Assembly: GCA_003222935.1 (NCBI GenBank)
Contig: QHXL01000094.1
Span: forward strand, 1-9,344
Direction of reading: 5' to 3'
DNA from: Acidobacteriota bacterium
Lineage (GTDB): Bacteria; Acidobacteriota; Blastocatellia; Pyrinomonadales; Pyrinomonadaceae
DNA length: 9,344 bases
Made by a program: the position numbers and the translations under genes. Below the pieces are notes generated by a model. That model was given only the letters and a program-made list of their open reading frames with translations, was not told the DNA's origin and made no database searches. The first letter of the stretch is position 1. Each line of letters starts with the position of its first letter. Below, piece after piece: positions 1 to 7,800 of this stretch.

Positions 1-1
1 T

Positions 2-94
2 TCCGAGTTGACTCCGTTTGTTGGGAAAAAAACTGCTGAGGAGATTGCGGGTCATTTCGAGCGACAGAAAGCACTTGCAGAACAAGCCGGTTAA
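2..94 (+). CDS. C-terminal 30 residues of an unrecognised gene, cut by the left window edge
   Basis: An open frame runs from the first bases of the window to a TAA at 92-94. It reads SELTPFVGKK followed by a charged helix-like tail (TAEEIAGHFERQKALAEQAG). The codon choice and the amphipathic, Glu/Lys/Arg-rich composition look like genuine protein. The frame is open through the whole edge segment, and the next gene on the other strand is placed convergently right after it. No domain can be recognised from 30 residues, so no function is assigned. It is followed immediately by the inverted-repeat element at 97-202. Confidence 0.6.
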   Translation, partial: SELTPFVGKKTAEEIAGHFERQKALAEQAG

Positions 95-96
95 CC

Positions 97-202
97 AATG
101 TTCGATATGCTTTAGCTTGTCGTGACCATAGCTAAAAGAATTTCGGTTTCTTTGTGAAGCACCTATCTTGAAGCAGCCACAAACCGAAGCATATCGGACA
201 TT
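97..202. repeat. Inverted-repeat element between convergent genes (MITE/REP-like or bidirectional terminator)
   Basis: Bases 97-120 (beginning AATGTTCGATATGC) and the reverse complement of 179-202 (beginning AATGTCCGATATGC) match at 20 of 24 positions. They enclose a 58-base centre. The element fills the gap between the stop at 94 and the minus-strand stop at 203-205 almost exactly. There is no coding capacity. The sequence shows a possible long hairpin on either strand. It could act as a bidirectional terminator or RNA-stability element, although no clear U-run follows it. It could equally be a small non-autonomous mobile repeat. No target-site duplication could be established. Confidence 0.6.
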
Positions 203-943
203 TTAGCCCTCGCCTTTGGAAGCGGAAAAATCGTAGGAGACGTGAAGCTTTAAAGATCCATCGAGTATTTCGACTTTGACTTCTCGCGCGTTTGCCTTCA
301 CGGTTCCATTGCTTGCCTTGATTGGAATCATCAACGACAACTGCCGTTCATTTACCAGTACCAATGGGTTGACGCGTTCGTTGATTGCAGTCTGAACAAA
401 CACAGTAACGAAGTTGTTCGCCACCGGCGACACTCCCTCCAAGTTCACGCCCTCGACGCTGACTGTTCCGTAAACTGTTTGTTTGGGTTGGTCAAAGCGG
501 AGCTGAATTGAAGTTTGAGCCCAACCTTTGAACTGCATGCAGTTTCCCAGCAAGTTGTAACTTCCGGTGAACGCCATCGGTGCGGAAATACTTCCGTTAC
601 GAAACTGCACTCCTGTCTTAGCGCCGCTTCCTTCCGGCAACAGAGTTATCGTATTTGCGCACCCTGCCTGAAAGTTTGCTTGTTTGAACCCACCGAAGCT
701 TTCGGAGTCCAGTTTACCTAAATTGAATTGTGGCTGGCCCAAACCAGAGAAGGTTGTGGCCAGCACCGCATCAACAAAACCTTGATCTAGACTGACCACA
801 ACCGTTCCCGGGGGATCTCCTTTAGGGTCCGGCGCGCTCACCGCGACTCCCGGAGCTGCTTTCGCGCGTGGAGCACCAAGAAAAAATATTGCAACTCCGC
901 CACCGAGTAAGACTCCCACTAACAACAGGATTATGTATTTCAT
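203..943 (-). CDS. Membrane-anchored or exported envelope protein of unknown function
   Basis: This 246-residue protein starts with MKYIILLLVGVLLGGGVAIFF, a single hydrophobic segment (about residues 3-22). An Ala/Pro-rich linker to about residue 46 follows, so the bulk should lie outside the cytoplasm. The remainder alternates beta-like segments with Gly/Asn turns. Two cysteines (95 and 135) could form a disulfide. The C-terminal third, with motifs NERVNP, LMIPIKASNG and LKLHVSYDF, loosely recalls tubular lipid-binding or periplasmic lipid-carrier proteins, but I cannot assign a family. An AAGGAG Shine-Dalgarno sits 5 bases before the ATG. The upstream gene's TAA lies directly against it (9-base gap), so the two are almost certainly co-transcribed. 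The role is unknown; anchoring or export is the only well-supported property. Confidence 0.85.
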   Translation of the reverse strand: MKYIILLLVGVLLGGGVAIFFLGAPRAKAAPGVAVSAPDPKGDPPGTVVVSLDQGFVDAVLATTFSGLGQPQFNLGKLDSESFGGFKQANFQAGCANTITLLPEGSGAKTGVQFRNGSISAPMAFTGSYNLLGNCMQFKGWAQTSIQLRFDQPKQTVYGTVSVEGVNLEGVSPVANNFVTVFVQTAINERVNPLVLVNERQLSLMIPIKASNGTVKANAREVKVEILDGSLKLHVSYDFSASKGEG

Positions 944-952
944 CGAAGCTCC

Positions 953-1870
953 TTAAGGTGATGGACTCGTGGTCGGACTTGCTGATGGAGATGGAGACGG
1001 AGCGGGAGCCGGATTCGAGTTCATGTTCGTGAGTAGTGTTCTGAGCACCATCGCTATTGTATTTGCAGCGGCGTCGACCTGCGCGCGTACCTGGGCCTCC
1101 GAAACTTTCGTCATTCCGGTCGGCACTTCGAATAATGTTGGATCGACTGTCGTGCTGATGTCGCGCATTTCTGCGACAAGCTTTGCGCCCTTCACACCTT
1201 GTACATTTCCACTAGCTTCGCCGAAAAGTTCAGCGCGCAACGGTAAGCCGGTTTCTTTATCGATAAAAATGAATGACTCGGTGTTGACTTGACCGGCCGA
1301 CGTGCCGGTGTTTGCCGTGCGGGAGTAGCGATACTTAACTGCGGTTCGACCATTTACAGGCTCTTCACCTACCAGCTGAATTCCCTGGAGTCGATCGAGA
1401 TGAGCAACGATCTGACCTGGCGTCATCAACTTCTGTAGCTGAAAACCCGTTGCGGCTGGAGTCAACTCGGCGTACTGCTTTCGACCCGGGGCGATCGCAT
1501 AAGGAGTGCCCGCGCGATCGAGATAAATCAACTCCGAACCATCAGGCAATTTAAAAGCGAGTCGGCGATCAGCTCCGCTACGTGCGACCTCAGCGGAGAG
1601 TGGCGGAATGCCTATCGCGTTTTCACCACCTTCGGTTTGAGCAGTGAAGATCAAAGTGCCCTTGTATGTTTCAGGTTCACGTGCGGCTAACGTGGAAGGA
1701 GCAACCGTTGTGTTGCTATTCGCAGGAGTTAAGTTCGCGTTTGTAGATAGATTCGTGTTTATGTTCGCGTTGACTGTTGGCGATTTAGTGCAGGCGCCGT
1801 TGGCAAGAAGTAGACCAAAAAGAATAAGTCCCAGAACTGTGCCGGGAACTCTAGTATCGGCTGTTTTCAT
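953..1870 (-). CDS. Putative lipoprotein with LolA-like / outer-membrane lipoprotein-sorting-like domain
   Basis: This 305-residue protein has a short charged N-terminus, a hydrophobic stretch (about 10-23) and NGAC ending at Cys27, an imperfect lipobox. An Asn/Thr-rich tether (about 31-60) follows. This Asn/Thr tether style is common in Acidobacteriota lipoproteins. From about residue 68 to 257 the pattern resembles the LolA/LppX/RseB-type half-barrel fold: TYKGTLIF near the start, KYRYSR and ESFIFIDKETGLPLRAEL in the middle, then DPTLFEVPTGM near the end, a pairing typical of DUF4412 or LolA-like proteins. The last 20 residues are Pro/Ser/Ala/Thr repeats. Such proteins usually bind lipid or lipoprotein moieties in the periplasm; the exact ligand is unknown. 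It is the first gene of a minus-strand pair with the 203-943 gene. GGAGAG (1878-1883, complement) lies 7 bases before the ATG. Confidence 0.8.
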   Translation of the reverse strand: MKTADTRVPGTVLGLILFGLLLANGACTKSPTVNANINTNLSTNANLTPANSNTTVAPSTLAAREPETYKGTLIFTAQTEGGENAIGIPPLSAEVARSGADRRLAFKLPDGSELIYLDRAGTPYAIAPGRKQYAELTPAATGFQLQKLMTPGQIVAHLDRLQGIQLVGEEPVNGRTAVKYRYSRTANTGTSAGQVNTESFIFIDKETGLPLRAELFGEASGNVQGVKGAKLVAEMRDISTTVDPTLFEVPTGMTKVSEAQVRAQVDAAANTIAMVLRTLLTNMNSNPAPAPSPSPSASPTTSPSP

Positions 1871-1889
1871 ATCAACACTCTCCGAAATT

Positions 1890-1907
1890 CTGCTGCACTC
1901 GCAGCAG
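1890..1907 (-). promoter_or_regulatory. Perfect 7-bp hairpin in the 5' leader of the LolA-like gene
   Basis: On the minus strand, CTGCTGC and GCAGCAG are perfect complements around a four-base loop (GAGT). The hairpin ends 6 bases upstream of the Shine-Dalgarno at 1878-1883. If it is within the transcript it could modulate ribosome access or mRNA stability. As DNA it could be an operator for a dimeric regulator. Only the palindrome itself is seen. Confidence 0.35.
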
Positions 1908-1967
1908 TCGCATGTTTTAAATCAGGGGGTTGATAGGGAAGGACCATAGGATAACATACCGGGCGAA

Positions 1968-2102
1968 GCAGCGGCAGTAGGCAGAGCAGTGAGCAGATCA
2001 TTTTCCAGATCTCATTTGACCGGTCTCAGTTATCATTTGTGAAAGGCGACTTTTTGGAATGTCAAAGTGAGATCTGGAAAATAACCTACCTACTGCCGCT
2101 GC
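1968..2102. repeat. Long interrupted palindrome (MITE/REP-like) in a divergent intergenic region
   Basis: Two blocks pair in nested order. GCAGCGGCAGTAGG (1968-1981) pairs perfectly with 2089-2102, and ATTTTCCAGATCTCA (2000-2014) pairs perfectly with 2068-2082. The inner block is extended by TTTGAC (2015-2020) against GTCAAA (2061-2066) with one extra base. A central loop of about 40 bases remains. The left arm also carries near-repeats of GCAG-purine-rich units up to about 1995, and similar GCCTACT-type units continue to the right of 2102. No ORF is present. This is the architecture of a non-autonomous inverted-repeat element or a large RNA hairpin. It separates the divergent genes at 953-1870 and 2189-2821 and may contribute to or insulate their promoters. 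The rest of 1871-2188 shows no further convincing feature besides the leader hairpin at 1890-1907. Confidence 0.65.
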
Positions 2103-2188
2103 CTACTACACCTGCTTACTGACATTGACTTACTTGCGCTTTTTCTAGTAGAAGGCCTTGTTCTTAAAAACCACAAATCGAGGCTGAC

Positions 2189-2821
2189 ATGAAATTCATT
2201 CCGCTCTTGCTGGTTTTCGGTCTGGCTTTATCTCTCTGCAACCTATCCAAGAAACTTCATGGTGGTGGTTCCTCCAACACCAACTCCGGTACTTCGAGTT
2301 CAAACAGCAGCGGTGGAGCTCCTGCCGAACACGGCGAAGCGACGTCGGCTCAGTTGGCTGCCCTGTCTGGAGGATCGCAAATTAAGTGGGAGCAACAAGG
2401 TATGTCGTGGTCAGTGCCGGCCAAGTGGGCTGAAACAACGAATGAATCGAAGTCGTTTGGATGGCGTTCGCCGGGTGGCTTCGATGCGGCAAACTTGATC
2501 GTGAGTATTTCGCCAATGGATGAAAGCTTTCCGACAGATATCAGTATCAATGCCTTCTATGACGGGGCAAAGACGCGAGCCAAGAACGGCGAAATTGACG
2601 AACTCAAGTGGGTCGAAATCGATGGTCTAAAGGGTGTGCAGTTTAGAGAGACAAACCCGGAAAAACCAGATGACATTCGACGACTTCAATGGATGACCTA
2701 TCGCAAGTTTGCGGGACAAGTTCAACTGGTAAATCTAATTCTATCGTCGAGCGGTAAGGGCTTTCCGAATCACCAGGATGAGCTATACGGAATTCTTTAT
2801 TCGACCAAGATTACTCACTGA
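2189..2821 (+). CDS. Small putative lipoprotein with a possible PsbP/DcrB-like domain
   Basis: This 210-residue protein begins MKFIPLLLVFGLALSLCNLS. Its hydrophobic signal leads to Cys17 in an atypical lipobox (L-S-L-C). A Gly/Ser/Asn/Thr linker (about 25-45) then acts as a tether. From about residue 64 the pattern is a compact alpha/beta domain: WEQQGMSWSVPAKW, then GFDAANLIVSISPM, then VEIDGLKGVQFRE, a QWMTYRKF strand, and a closing LILSSSGKGF ... LYGILYSTKI. This order (non-polar strand with P-x-x-W, 'V-x-I-D-G-L-x-G', aromatic strand, final short-time-scale helix) resembles PsbP/Mog1/DcrB-like exported proteins; the assignment is tentative. GAGG at 2180-2183 lies 5 bases before the ATG. 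It is transcribed away from the minus-strand operon and apparently alone. Function unknown. Confidence 0.8.
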   Translation: MKFIPLLLVFGLALSLCNLSKKLHGGGSSNTNSGTSSSNSSGGAPAEHGEATSAQLAALSGGSQIKWEQQGMSWSVPAKWAETTNESKSFGWRSPGGFDAANLIVSISPMDESFPTDISINAFYDGAKTRAKNGEIDELKWVEIDGLKGVQFRETNPEKPDDIRRLQWMTYRKFAGQVQLVNLILSSSGKGFPNHQDELYGILYSTKITH

Positions 2822-2837
2822 AATTTCTCTGATGGCT

Positions 2838-2931
2838 GGGCGCCCCTTCCGGTTTGGATTGCTCTCGACACCAAGGAGGGGTGCCCACGGAGGGACGCCC
2901 TACATCAGGGCATTGCCCAATTAGGTTTTTT
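2838..2931 (+). terminator. GC-rich hairpins and T-run after the small lipoprotein gene
   Basis: GGGCGCCCCT (2838-2847) can pair with AGGGGTGCCC (2877-2886), using one G-U pair, around a 29-base loop. Further on, GGGC-ATT-GCCC (2908-2918) forms a small hairpin followed 7 bases later by six T residues (2926-2931). Together they are the best candidate for transcription termination downstream of the gene ending at 2821. Neither is a textbook intrinsic terminator, because the first lacks a T-run and the second has only a four-base stem. The short open frame through this region lacks gene-like features and I do not call it. Confidence 0.35.
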
Positions 2932-2932
2932 A

Positions 2933-2961
2933 TTGACAAGTTCAAACTTAATAGGCTAACT
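2933..2961 (+). promoter_or_regulatory. Weak candidate sigma-70-type promoter upstream of the protease operon
   Basis: A perfect TTGACA occurs at 2933-2938. At the expected spacing only a poor -10 is available (CTAACT at 2956-2961); TTAATA at 2948-2953 is too close. If used, the leader to the C11 protease start would be about 200 bases. That leader includes an imperfect hairpin at 3014-3047 (CTGGT/ACCAG outer, CTGCC/GGCAG inner). No typical ECF -35 (GGAAC) with a matching -10 was found in this gap. The remainder of 2822-3169 shows no other feature. Confidence 0.2.
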
Positions 2962-3156
2962 GTCTGCGCGTTTGTCCAGGCTTTTGGTTTAATCCTTACT
3001 TCCCGAAATGTTGCTGGTCGATCATCACTGCCCTAAAGGCAGACCAGGTTGACCGAAAGCCAAATCAAACGTTCTCAAAGTGCTTGGCTCTTACTCCCCA
3101 GGACAATCTAAGTTTTAAGACCCCAGGTTCTGATCTCAATCAGTTCCACTCCCAAT

Positions 3157-3161
3157 GGAGG
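3157..3161 (+). promoter_or_regulatory. Ribosome binding site that fixes the C11 protease start at 3170
   Basis: GGAGG at 3157-3161 is 8 bases before the ATG at 3170. The upstream in-frame ATG at 3155 overlaps this site and has no ribosome binding site of its own. The start at 3170 is therefore preferred, giving a protein that begins MPRKAAWTVMVYLAGDNNL. Confidence 0.8.
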
Positions 3162-3169
3162 TCATTACA

Positions 3170-4813
3170 ATGCCTCGAAAAGCCGCATGGACCGTCATGG
3201 TGTACCTCGCCGGAGATAACAACCTGACCACTGAGTGCCTGTTTGCTCTCACGGAAATGAAGAAAGCTTTGCCTGGAGATAAGATAAACGTAATCGCCCA
3301 GTTTGATCCTCAGGACGCTCATGTTCCCACTCATCGTTATGAGATTAATCGTAATGGACCTAACACTACGATCTTCGACGACATAATCGACGAAGCTCAT
3401 TTCGATCCCATGACGCGGGAGGTCTGTTTCAAGAAGGAAAGTGAGAACGCAAATGCTTTCTTGTCTTCAAGAGTGGCTCGCCGCGAAATCATTCGGCAAG
3501 TGTTGGATGAAAAACAGGACCTCACTCTGCTCGCGTTTGAAGAGGAACGAATTACCGACGAAACAGACACCGGCTCACCAGTCACTCTCTATAACTTTCT
3601 TAGTTTCTGTCTTCAGGAATACCCAGCGGAACATTACCTGGTCGTATTGTCAGGACATTCGGGTGGAACTAACTCTGACTACCTGTTAACAGATACAAGC
3701 CCCAGGGGTTCGCTGACCTTCAACGAATTGAAGACGGTTTTTAAGGAAATCCAGAAGGATCTAAACGGACAAAAGATCGACATCATCGGAATGGACAACT
3801 GCCTCATGAGCATGGCGGAAGTCTGTTACGAATTGAGAGGCGCAGCTGACTTTCTTGTGGGGTGCGAAAGTTTTAGCCCGGCATCAGGTTGGCCCTACAA
3901 GGAGATCCTGCAACGGCTGAAAACGGATTTTGTTAAGTCGAAAAAGGGTAAGAAGAAATCGATCGCAGAAAACTTTGCCAGGGCGATTGTCGAGGAATAC
4001 GCCAACTATTATTCGGGTTATTGGATGTCGGGACTGTCGGTCTCCCAATCAGCACTTGATTTACGAAAGGTTGATGAGCTAGGTGAACTGCTGAACCAGC
4101 TGGGTGCCGTTCTCGAAAAGAAACTTCTGGATGAGTATCAACCCGAAAGTAAGAAACGAAAGTCTAAAAAGACGTCACATCCGTTTAGTGATGCGCTGGT
4201 TTTAGCTCACTGGGAAGCTCAATCATACAACGGCGAATTGTTTGTCGATCTACGCGATTTGTGTAGCTGTCTCGAAGCGCGTGATCTGCCGAATGAAGTT
4301 ACTAAAGTCTGTGCGGAGGTAAAGAAGTTCATTGAGACGAAGTTTGTTTTAAAGTCCTGTTTTGTTGGCGCGGCTTATCAGTACTCGTACGGTGTCTCGA
4401 TTTACTTTCCGTGGTCACAAGTCGCAAACAGTTATTGGAACCTCGACTTCGTGAAGGCTTCAATGACAAGTGGTTGGGGAAGTTTCCTGAATTCTTATAC
4501 GGTGGTGACACGTCGCGAACCCCGAGATGCGGATAAAAAGTCGAAGCTTAACTCGATACAGACTGCGGGATTAGTTCAACAGATAGCTGAAAGTCGAATG
4601 ATGACCGATCGAATGATGACCGATCGAATGATGACTGATCGAATGATGACTGATCGAATGATGACTGAGGGTTCGAGCAATCCGATTCACAGCATGCGAA
4701 ATCCTCCGCTGGTGTTTTTTCCAACTGACTGTGTCAAAGATCACCGAGAAGTTGTTGCCGTTCAGGAACGATTCTGGAGCACACCAAAAGCGAGCAGCGA
4801 ACCTTCTTCGTAG
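3170..4813 (+). CDS. Clostripain-like cysteine protease (peptidase family C11), predicted cytosolic
   Basis: This 547-residue protein opens with WTVMVYLAGDNNL (residues 7-19), the hallmark first strand of clostripain-family proteases. The catalytic His is in VVLSGHSGG (His163) and the catalytic Cys in IIGMDNCLMSMAEVCYEL (Cys211). Both fit the C11 caspase-fold dyad with Asp/Asn before Cys. C11 enzymes cut after Arg or Lys, and studied members self-process at basic sites. Two Lys/Arg-rich loops (about 256-264 and 326-336) are candidate processing points. No signal peptide or membrane segment is seen, so it is probably cytosolic. After about residue 445 the conserved part ends. The tail contains five tandem MMTDR-type units (476-500) and an unrecognised Pro/Ser-containing C-terminus. 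It is the first gene of an apparent operon; the next start is 19 bases after its stop. The start at 3170 is chosen over 3155 on the ribosome binding site. The substrate is unknown. Confidence 0.9.
   Translation: MPRKAAWTVMVYLAGDNNLTTECLFALTEMKKALPGDKINVIAQFDPQDAHVPTHRYEINRNGPNTTIFDDIIDEAHFDPMTREVCFKKESENANAFLSSRVARREIIRQVLDEKQDLTLLAFEEERITDETDTGSPVTLYNFLSFCLQEYPAEHYLVVLSGHSGGTNSDYLLTDTSPRGSLTFNELKTVFKEIQKDLNGQKIDIIGMDNCLMSMAEVCYELRGAADFLVGCESFSPASGWPYKEILQRLKTDFVKSKKGKKKSIAENFARAIVEEYANYYSGYWMSGLSVSQSALDLRKVDELGELLNQLGAVLEKKLLDEYQPESKKRKSKKTSHPFSDALVLAHWEAQSYNGELFVDLRDLCSCLEARDLPNEVTKVCAEVKKFIETKFVLKSCFVGAAYQYSYGVSIYFPWSQVANSYWNLDFVKASMTSGWGSFLNSYTVVTRREPRDADKKSKLNSIQTAGLVQQIAESRMMTDRMMTDRMMTDRMMTDRMMTEGSSNPIHSMRNPPLVFFPTDCVKDHREVVAVQERFWSTPKASSEPSS
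4595..4669 (+). repeat. Five in-frame 15-bp tandem repeats encoding RMMTD units
   Basis: The unit CGAATGATGACYGAT occurs five times head to tail. The first two copies have ACC for Thr and the last three ACT. The final copy ends GAG instead of GAT, giving RMMTD four times and RMMTE once. Near-identity at DNA level points to recent expansion by slippage. Because the unit is 15 bp, gain or loss of copies keeps the reading frame. Each unit junction forms CGATCG (four times). The array lies in the non-conserved tail of the C11 protease. Confidence 0.97.
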
Positions 4814-4832
4814 GAACTCGTGTAGTCCACTG

Positions 4833-7800
4833 ATGAATTATTGCCACCGTCGATTCAAAGCGCATTGGTTGAACGCAGCCTTGTGCTTCGTTTTGCTTGC
4901 GTTAGTTGTACAGCTGGAGCCGGTTTCTCCGCGTGGTGCCGCTCAAACCTCGGAGCAACCTTCAACCACAAATGAAATCAATGGCGCCGACGAGGCGTTT
5001 GTCGAAGCCAACCGCCTGCGACGCGAACAGACTAAGGATTCAAACCTCCGGGCCGTTTCCACGTTCAAAGAAGCAGCTGAACTCTATCGCAGCCAAAAGC
5101 AATACGAGAAAGCTGCGTCGTCTCTAAGAAACGCCGGCGAACTCCTGGAAGTTTTGGGCGACGCTCACACAGCAATCCTTCTTTATAACGAAAGCCTTGA
5201 ACTGGCCCAACAAGCAGGTAGTCGAGGCGAAGAAGGACGCGTACGCGCCGCTCTTGGTTTCATGCAGTTTATCGTTGGCAACACCGACGAGGCCTACAAG
5301 CAAGGAGTCAAGTCGCTCGAAATCGGTGAATCGATTGGCGACAGGCCCCTCATTGCGCTGGGTCTTAACACGATCGGTGAAGCGTATTACAACCTCGGTA
5401 ATCTCACGAAGGCGCTCGAGTATCAGAACAAATCGCTCAACTTAGCGCGTGACCTGGGTGATAGAAAACAGGAAATAAGATGCCTTGTTGCACTGGGTCA
5501 TTACTACGCGAACCTTGCCGAACCGAAGCGTTCCCTTGAGTTTTTTGATCTCGCTGTCGCGCTATCACGCCAAACCCAGGATATTCGCGGAGAGGGTCTT
5601 GCACTCGTCGGCAAAAGCTTCGTGACGATGAAGACTCGTGAGCCTCAGGAGACTCTGGACATTTTGAATGAGGCGCGGCCAAGGGTCGAACGTGTTGGTG
5701 ATCGCACTTCGCTGGCAACCCTCGTCGGTCGAATGGGCATTGTTTACTTTGATATGGGCGACAGAGAAAGAGCCCTGGATTTTGTTAAGCAAGGGAAACG
5801 GTTGTTCGAGGAGGGCTCGGAAAAGTGGGGCGTAGCTGAAGGCCTTATAGTTCTAGGCAGAATTCACCACGCCTTTGGTGAAGACCAGGTTGCACTGAAT
5901 CACCTGAAGGAGGCAGTTGAAGTATTCAAGTCGTTGTCGATGCCTCGTCTCGAGGCGCAAACCCTGGTCGACGTGGGACGCGTCTACACTTCTCTGGGTG
6001 AGAACGTTAAAGCGCTTGAGGCCTACCAGCAATCGTTGAAACTACTTAAGCGGGGTCAGGACCAACAATATGAAGCCTACTCGCTTAACTACATAGGAAA
6101 CAGCTTCGAGAAAAAAACTGACTACAAAACTGCTCTTGAGTATTACGAACGAGCGTTGCCACTGAGTCGAGTGTCAGCAGATCAAGTTGTCGTGATACTC
6201 ACGCTCCACAACATCGCCCACGTCGAACGTCTACTGGGCCACCTCGATTCCGCGCGACAACAAATTGAAGAGTCGATAGCTCTATCCGAATCACTAAGAA
6301 CCAAGGTTACGAGCCAGGATCTACGTGCCACTTATTTTGCTACCGTTCATCAAAACTACGAGCTCTATACCGATATTCTGTTGAGCCTTCATGCTGAACG
6401 GCCGTCGGAAGGCTTGGACGCGATTGCTTTTGCAGCAAGTGAGAAAGCAAGGGCCAGATCTTTCCTGGAAACGTTACAGGAGTCGCGGGCGAACATTCGT
6501 GAGGGAGTCGATCCTGCACTCATCGAAAAGGAGCGAGATCTTGAGGCGGAGTTAAATCTAAAAGCCGAACGCCAGCTGAAACTTTTAGCGAGTCATGAAA
6601 AGGATGAAGCTGAAAAACTTGGAAGTGAGATTGCCGCACTGACAAACGAGTACTCGGTAGTTCGCGACAAGATCAAGTCAGCAAGTCCACGCTATGCTGC
6701 ATTAACGTCACCTCAACCGCTGAACCTCGAACAAGTTCAACAACAGTTGCTCAATGACGAGACCGACTTGCTCGCCTACACGTTGGGTGACGATCGGAGC
6801 TATGCCTGGCTGGTTACGCGCACAACTCTTTCAACCTTCGCGCTACCCTCACGCAAGGAGATCGAAGACTCAGCGCGACGACTCTACAAGATTTTTGTTG
6901 AGCATCAGGTTGTACCAGGCGAGTCGTCGAGCGATACCATTGCCAGACAGAGCAAGTTGAAGAACGAGTTACCTCTCGAGACTGCGTTATTGAGTAAACT
7001 TCTACTCGCCCCACTGGCCGGCAAACTCGGCAACAAACGTCTATTGATTATTCCCGATGGAGCTCTGCAGTACATTCCGTTCCGGGCGCTGCATGATCCG
7101 GATTCAGATGGCCAGGTCGCGCAGTTCCTGCTTAACAAACACGAGATCGTCCTTGAGCCTTCGGCGTCGAGCCTTGCAGTGCTATTAAAGGAAGCGAGGG
7201 AGCGCAAGGCTGCGGCTAACTCAGTCGCAGTGATAGCAGACCCGGTTTTTGAAGTTGGCGACCCACGTGTGAAGCGGGCTTTAAAACAATCTACGCCTGA
7301 GTCCGCTGAATCGATGCAGGTCAAACAGGCTCTACGCGACATAGGTATTTCGGCGGATGGTGTTCAGGTTCCACGATTGTTTTCCTCAGGTGAAGAGGCC
7401 GATGCAATCATGAAGTTGGCGCCGTGGGGAACCGGGTTGAAGGCGGTTGGGTTTGAAGCGAATCGCCAACGCGTGTTGGGCCAGGAACTCTCGGGATATC
7501 GCGTTGTACACTTCGCCACTCACGGATTGATCAATGACCAGCATCCTGAATTATCGGGAATCGTACTGTCGCTGTTTGATAGTGAAGGTCGATCTCAAGA
7601 CGGGTTTCTCCGTCTCCATGATATTTACAATCTTCGGTTGCCGGCTGACCTTGTAGTTTTAAGTGCCTGCAGCACCGGCCTGGGAAAAGACGTACGAGGC
7701 GAGGGGATGATTGGTCTCACTCGAGGCTTCATGTATGCGGGTGCGTCGGGCGTTATCGCTTCTCTTTGGAAGGTTGACGATGTTGCGACGGCGGAGTTGA

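Noticed and set aside
2854..3036. 60-residue open frame in the gap before the protease operon
   Set aside because: No ribosome binding site, mixed composition with no domain or signal, and it runs across hairpins and a T-run typical of non-coding DNA.
3155..3169. ATG at 3155 as start of the C11 protease
   Set aside because: The GGAGG site at 3157-3161 lies inside those first codons and is perfectly placed for ATG 3170.
4595..4669. CRISPR array
   Set aside because: The repeats are 15 bp with no spacers, in frame inside a protein gene. No cas genes are in the window.
4731..4832. GTG at 4731 as start of the TPR-CHAT gene (1117 residues)
   Set aside because: It would overlap the C11 gene by 83 bases, add 34 unremarkable residues in front of a clear signal sequence, and lacks a ribosome binding site. 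ATG 4833 gives a normal signal peptide.
6905..7342. 145-residue minus-strand open frame inside the CHAT gene, and other antisense or shifted frames
   Set aside because: They are shadows of the strongly supported TPR-CHAT frame, without their own start signals or recognisable domains.
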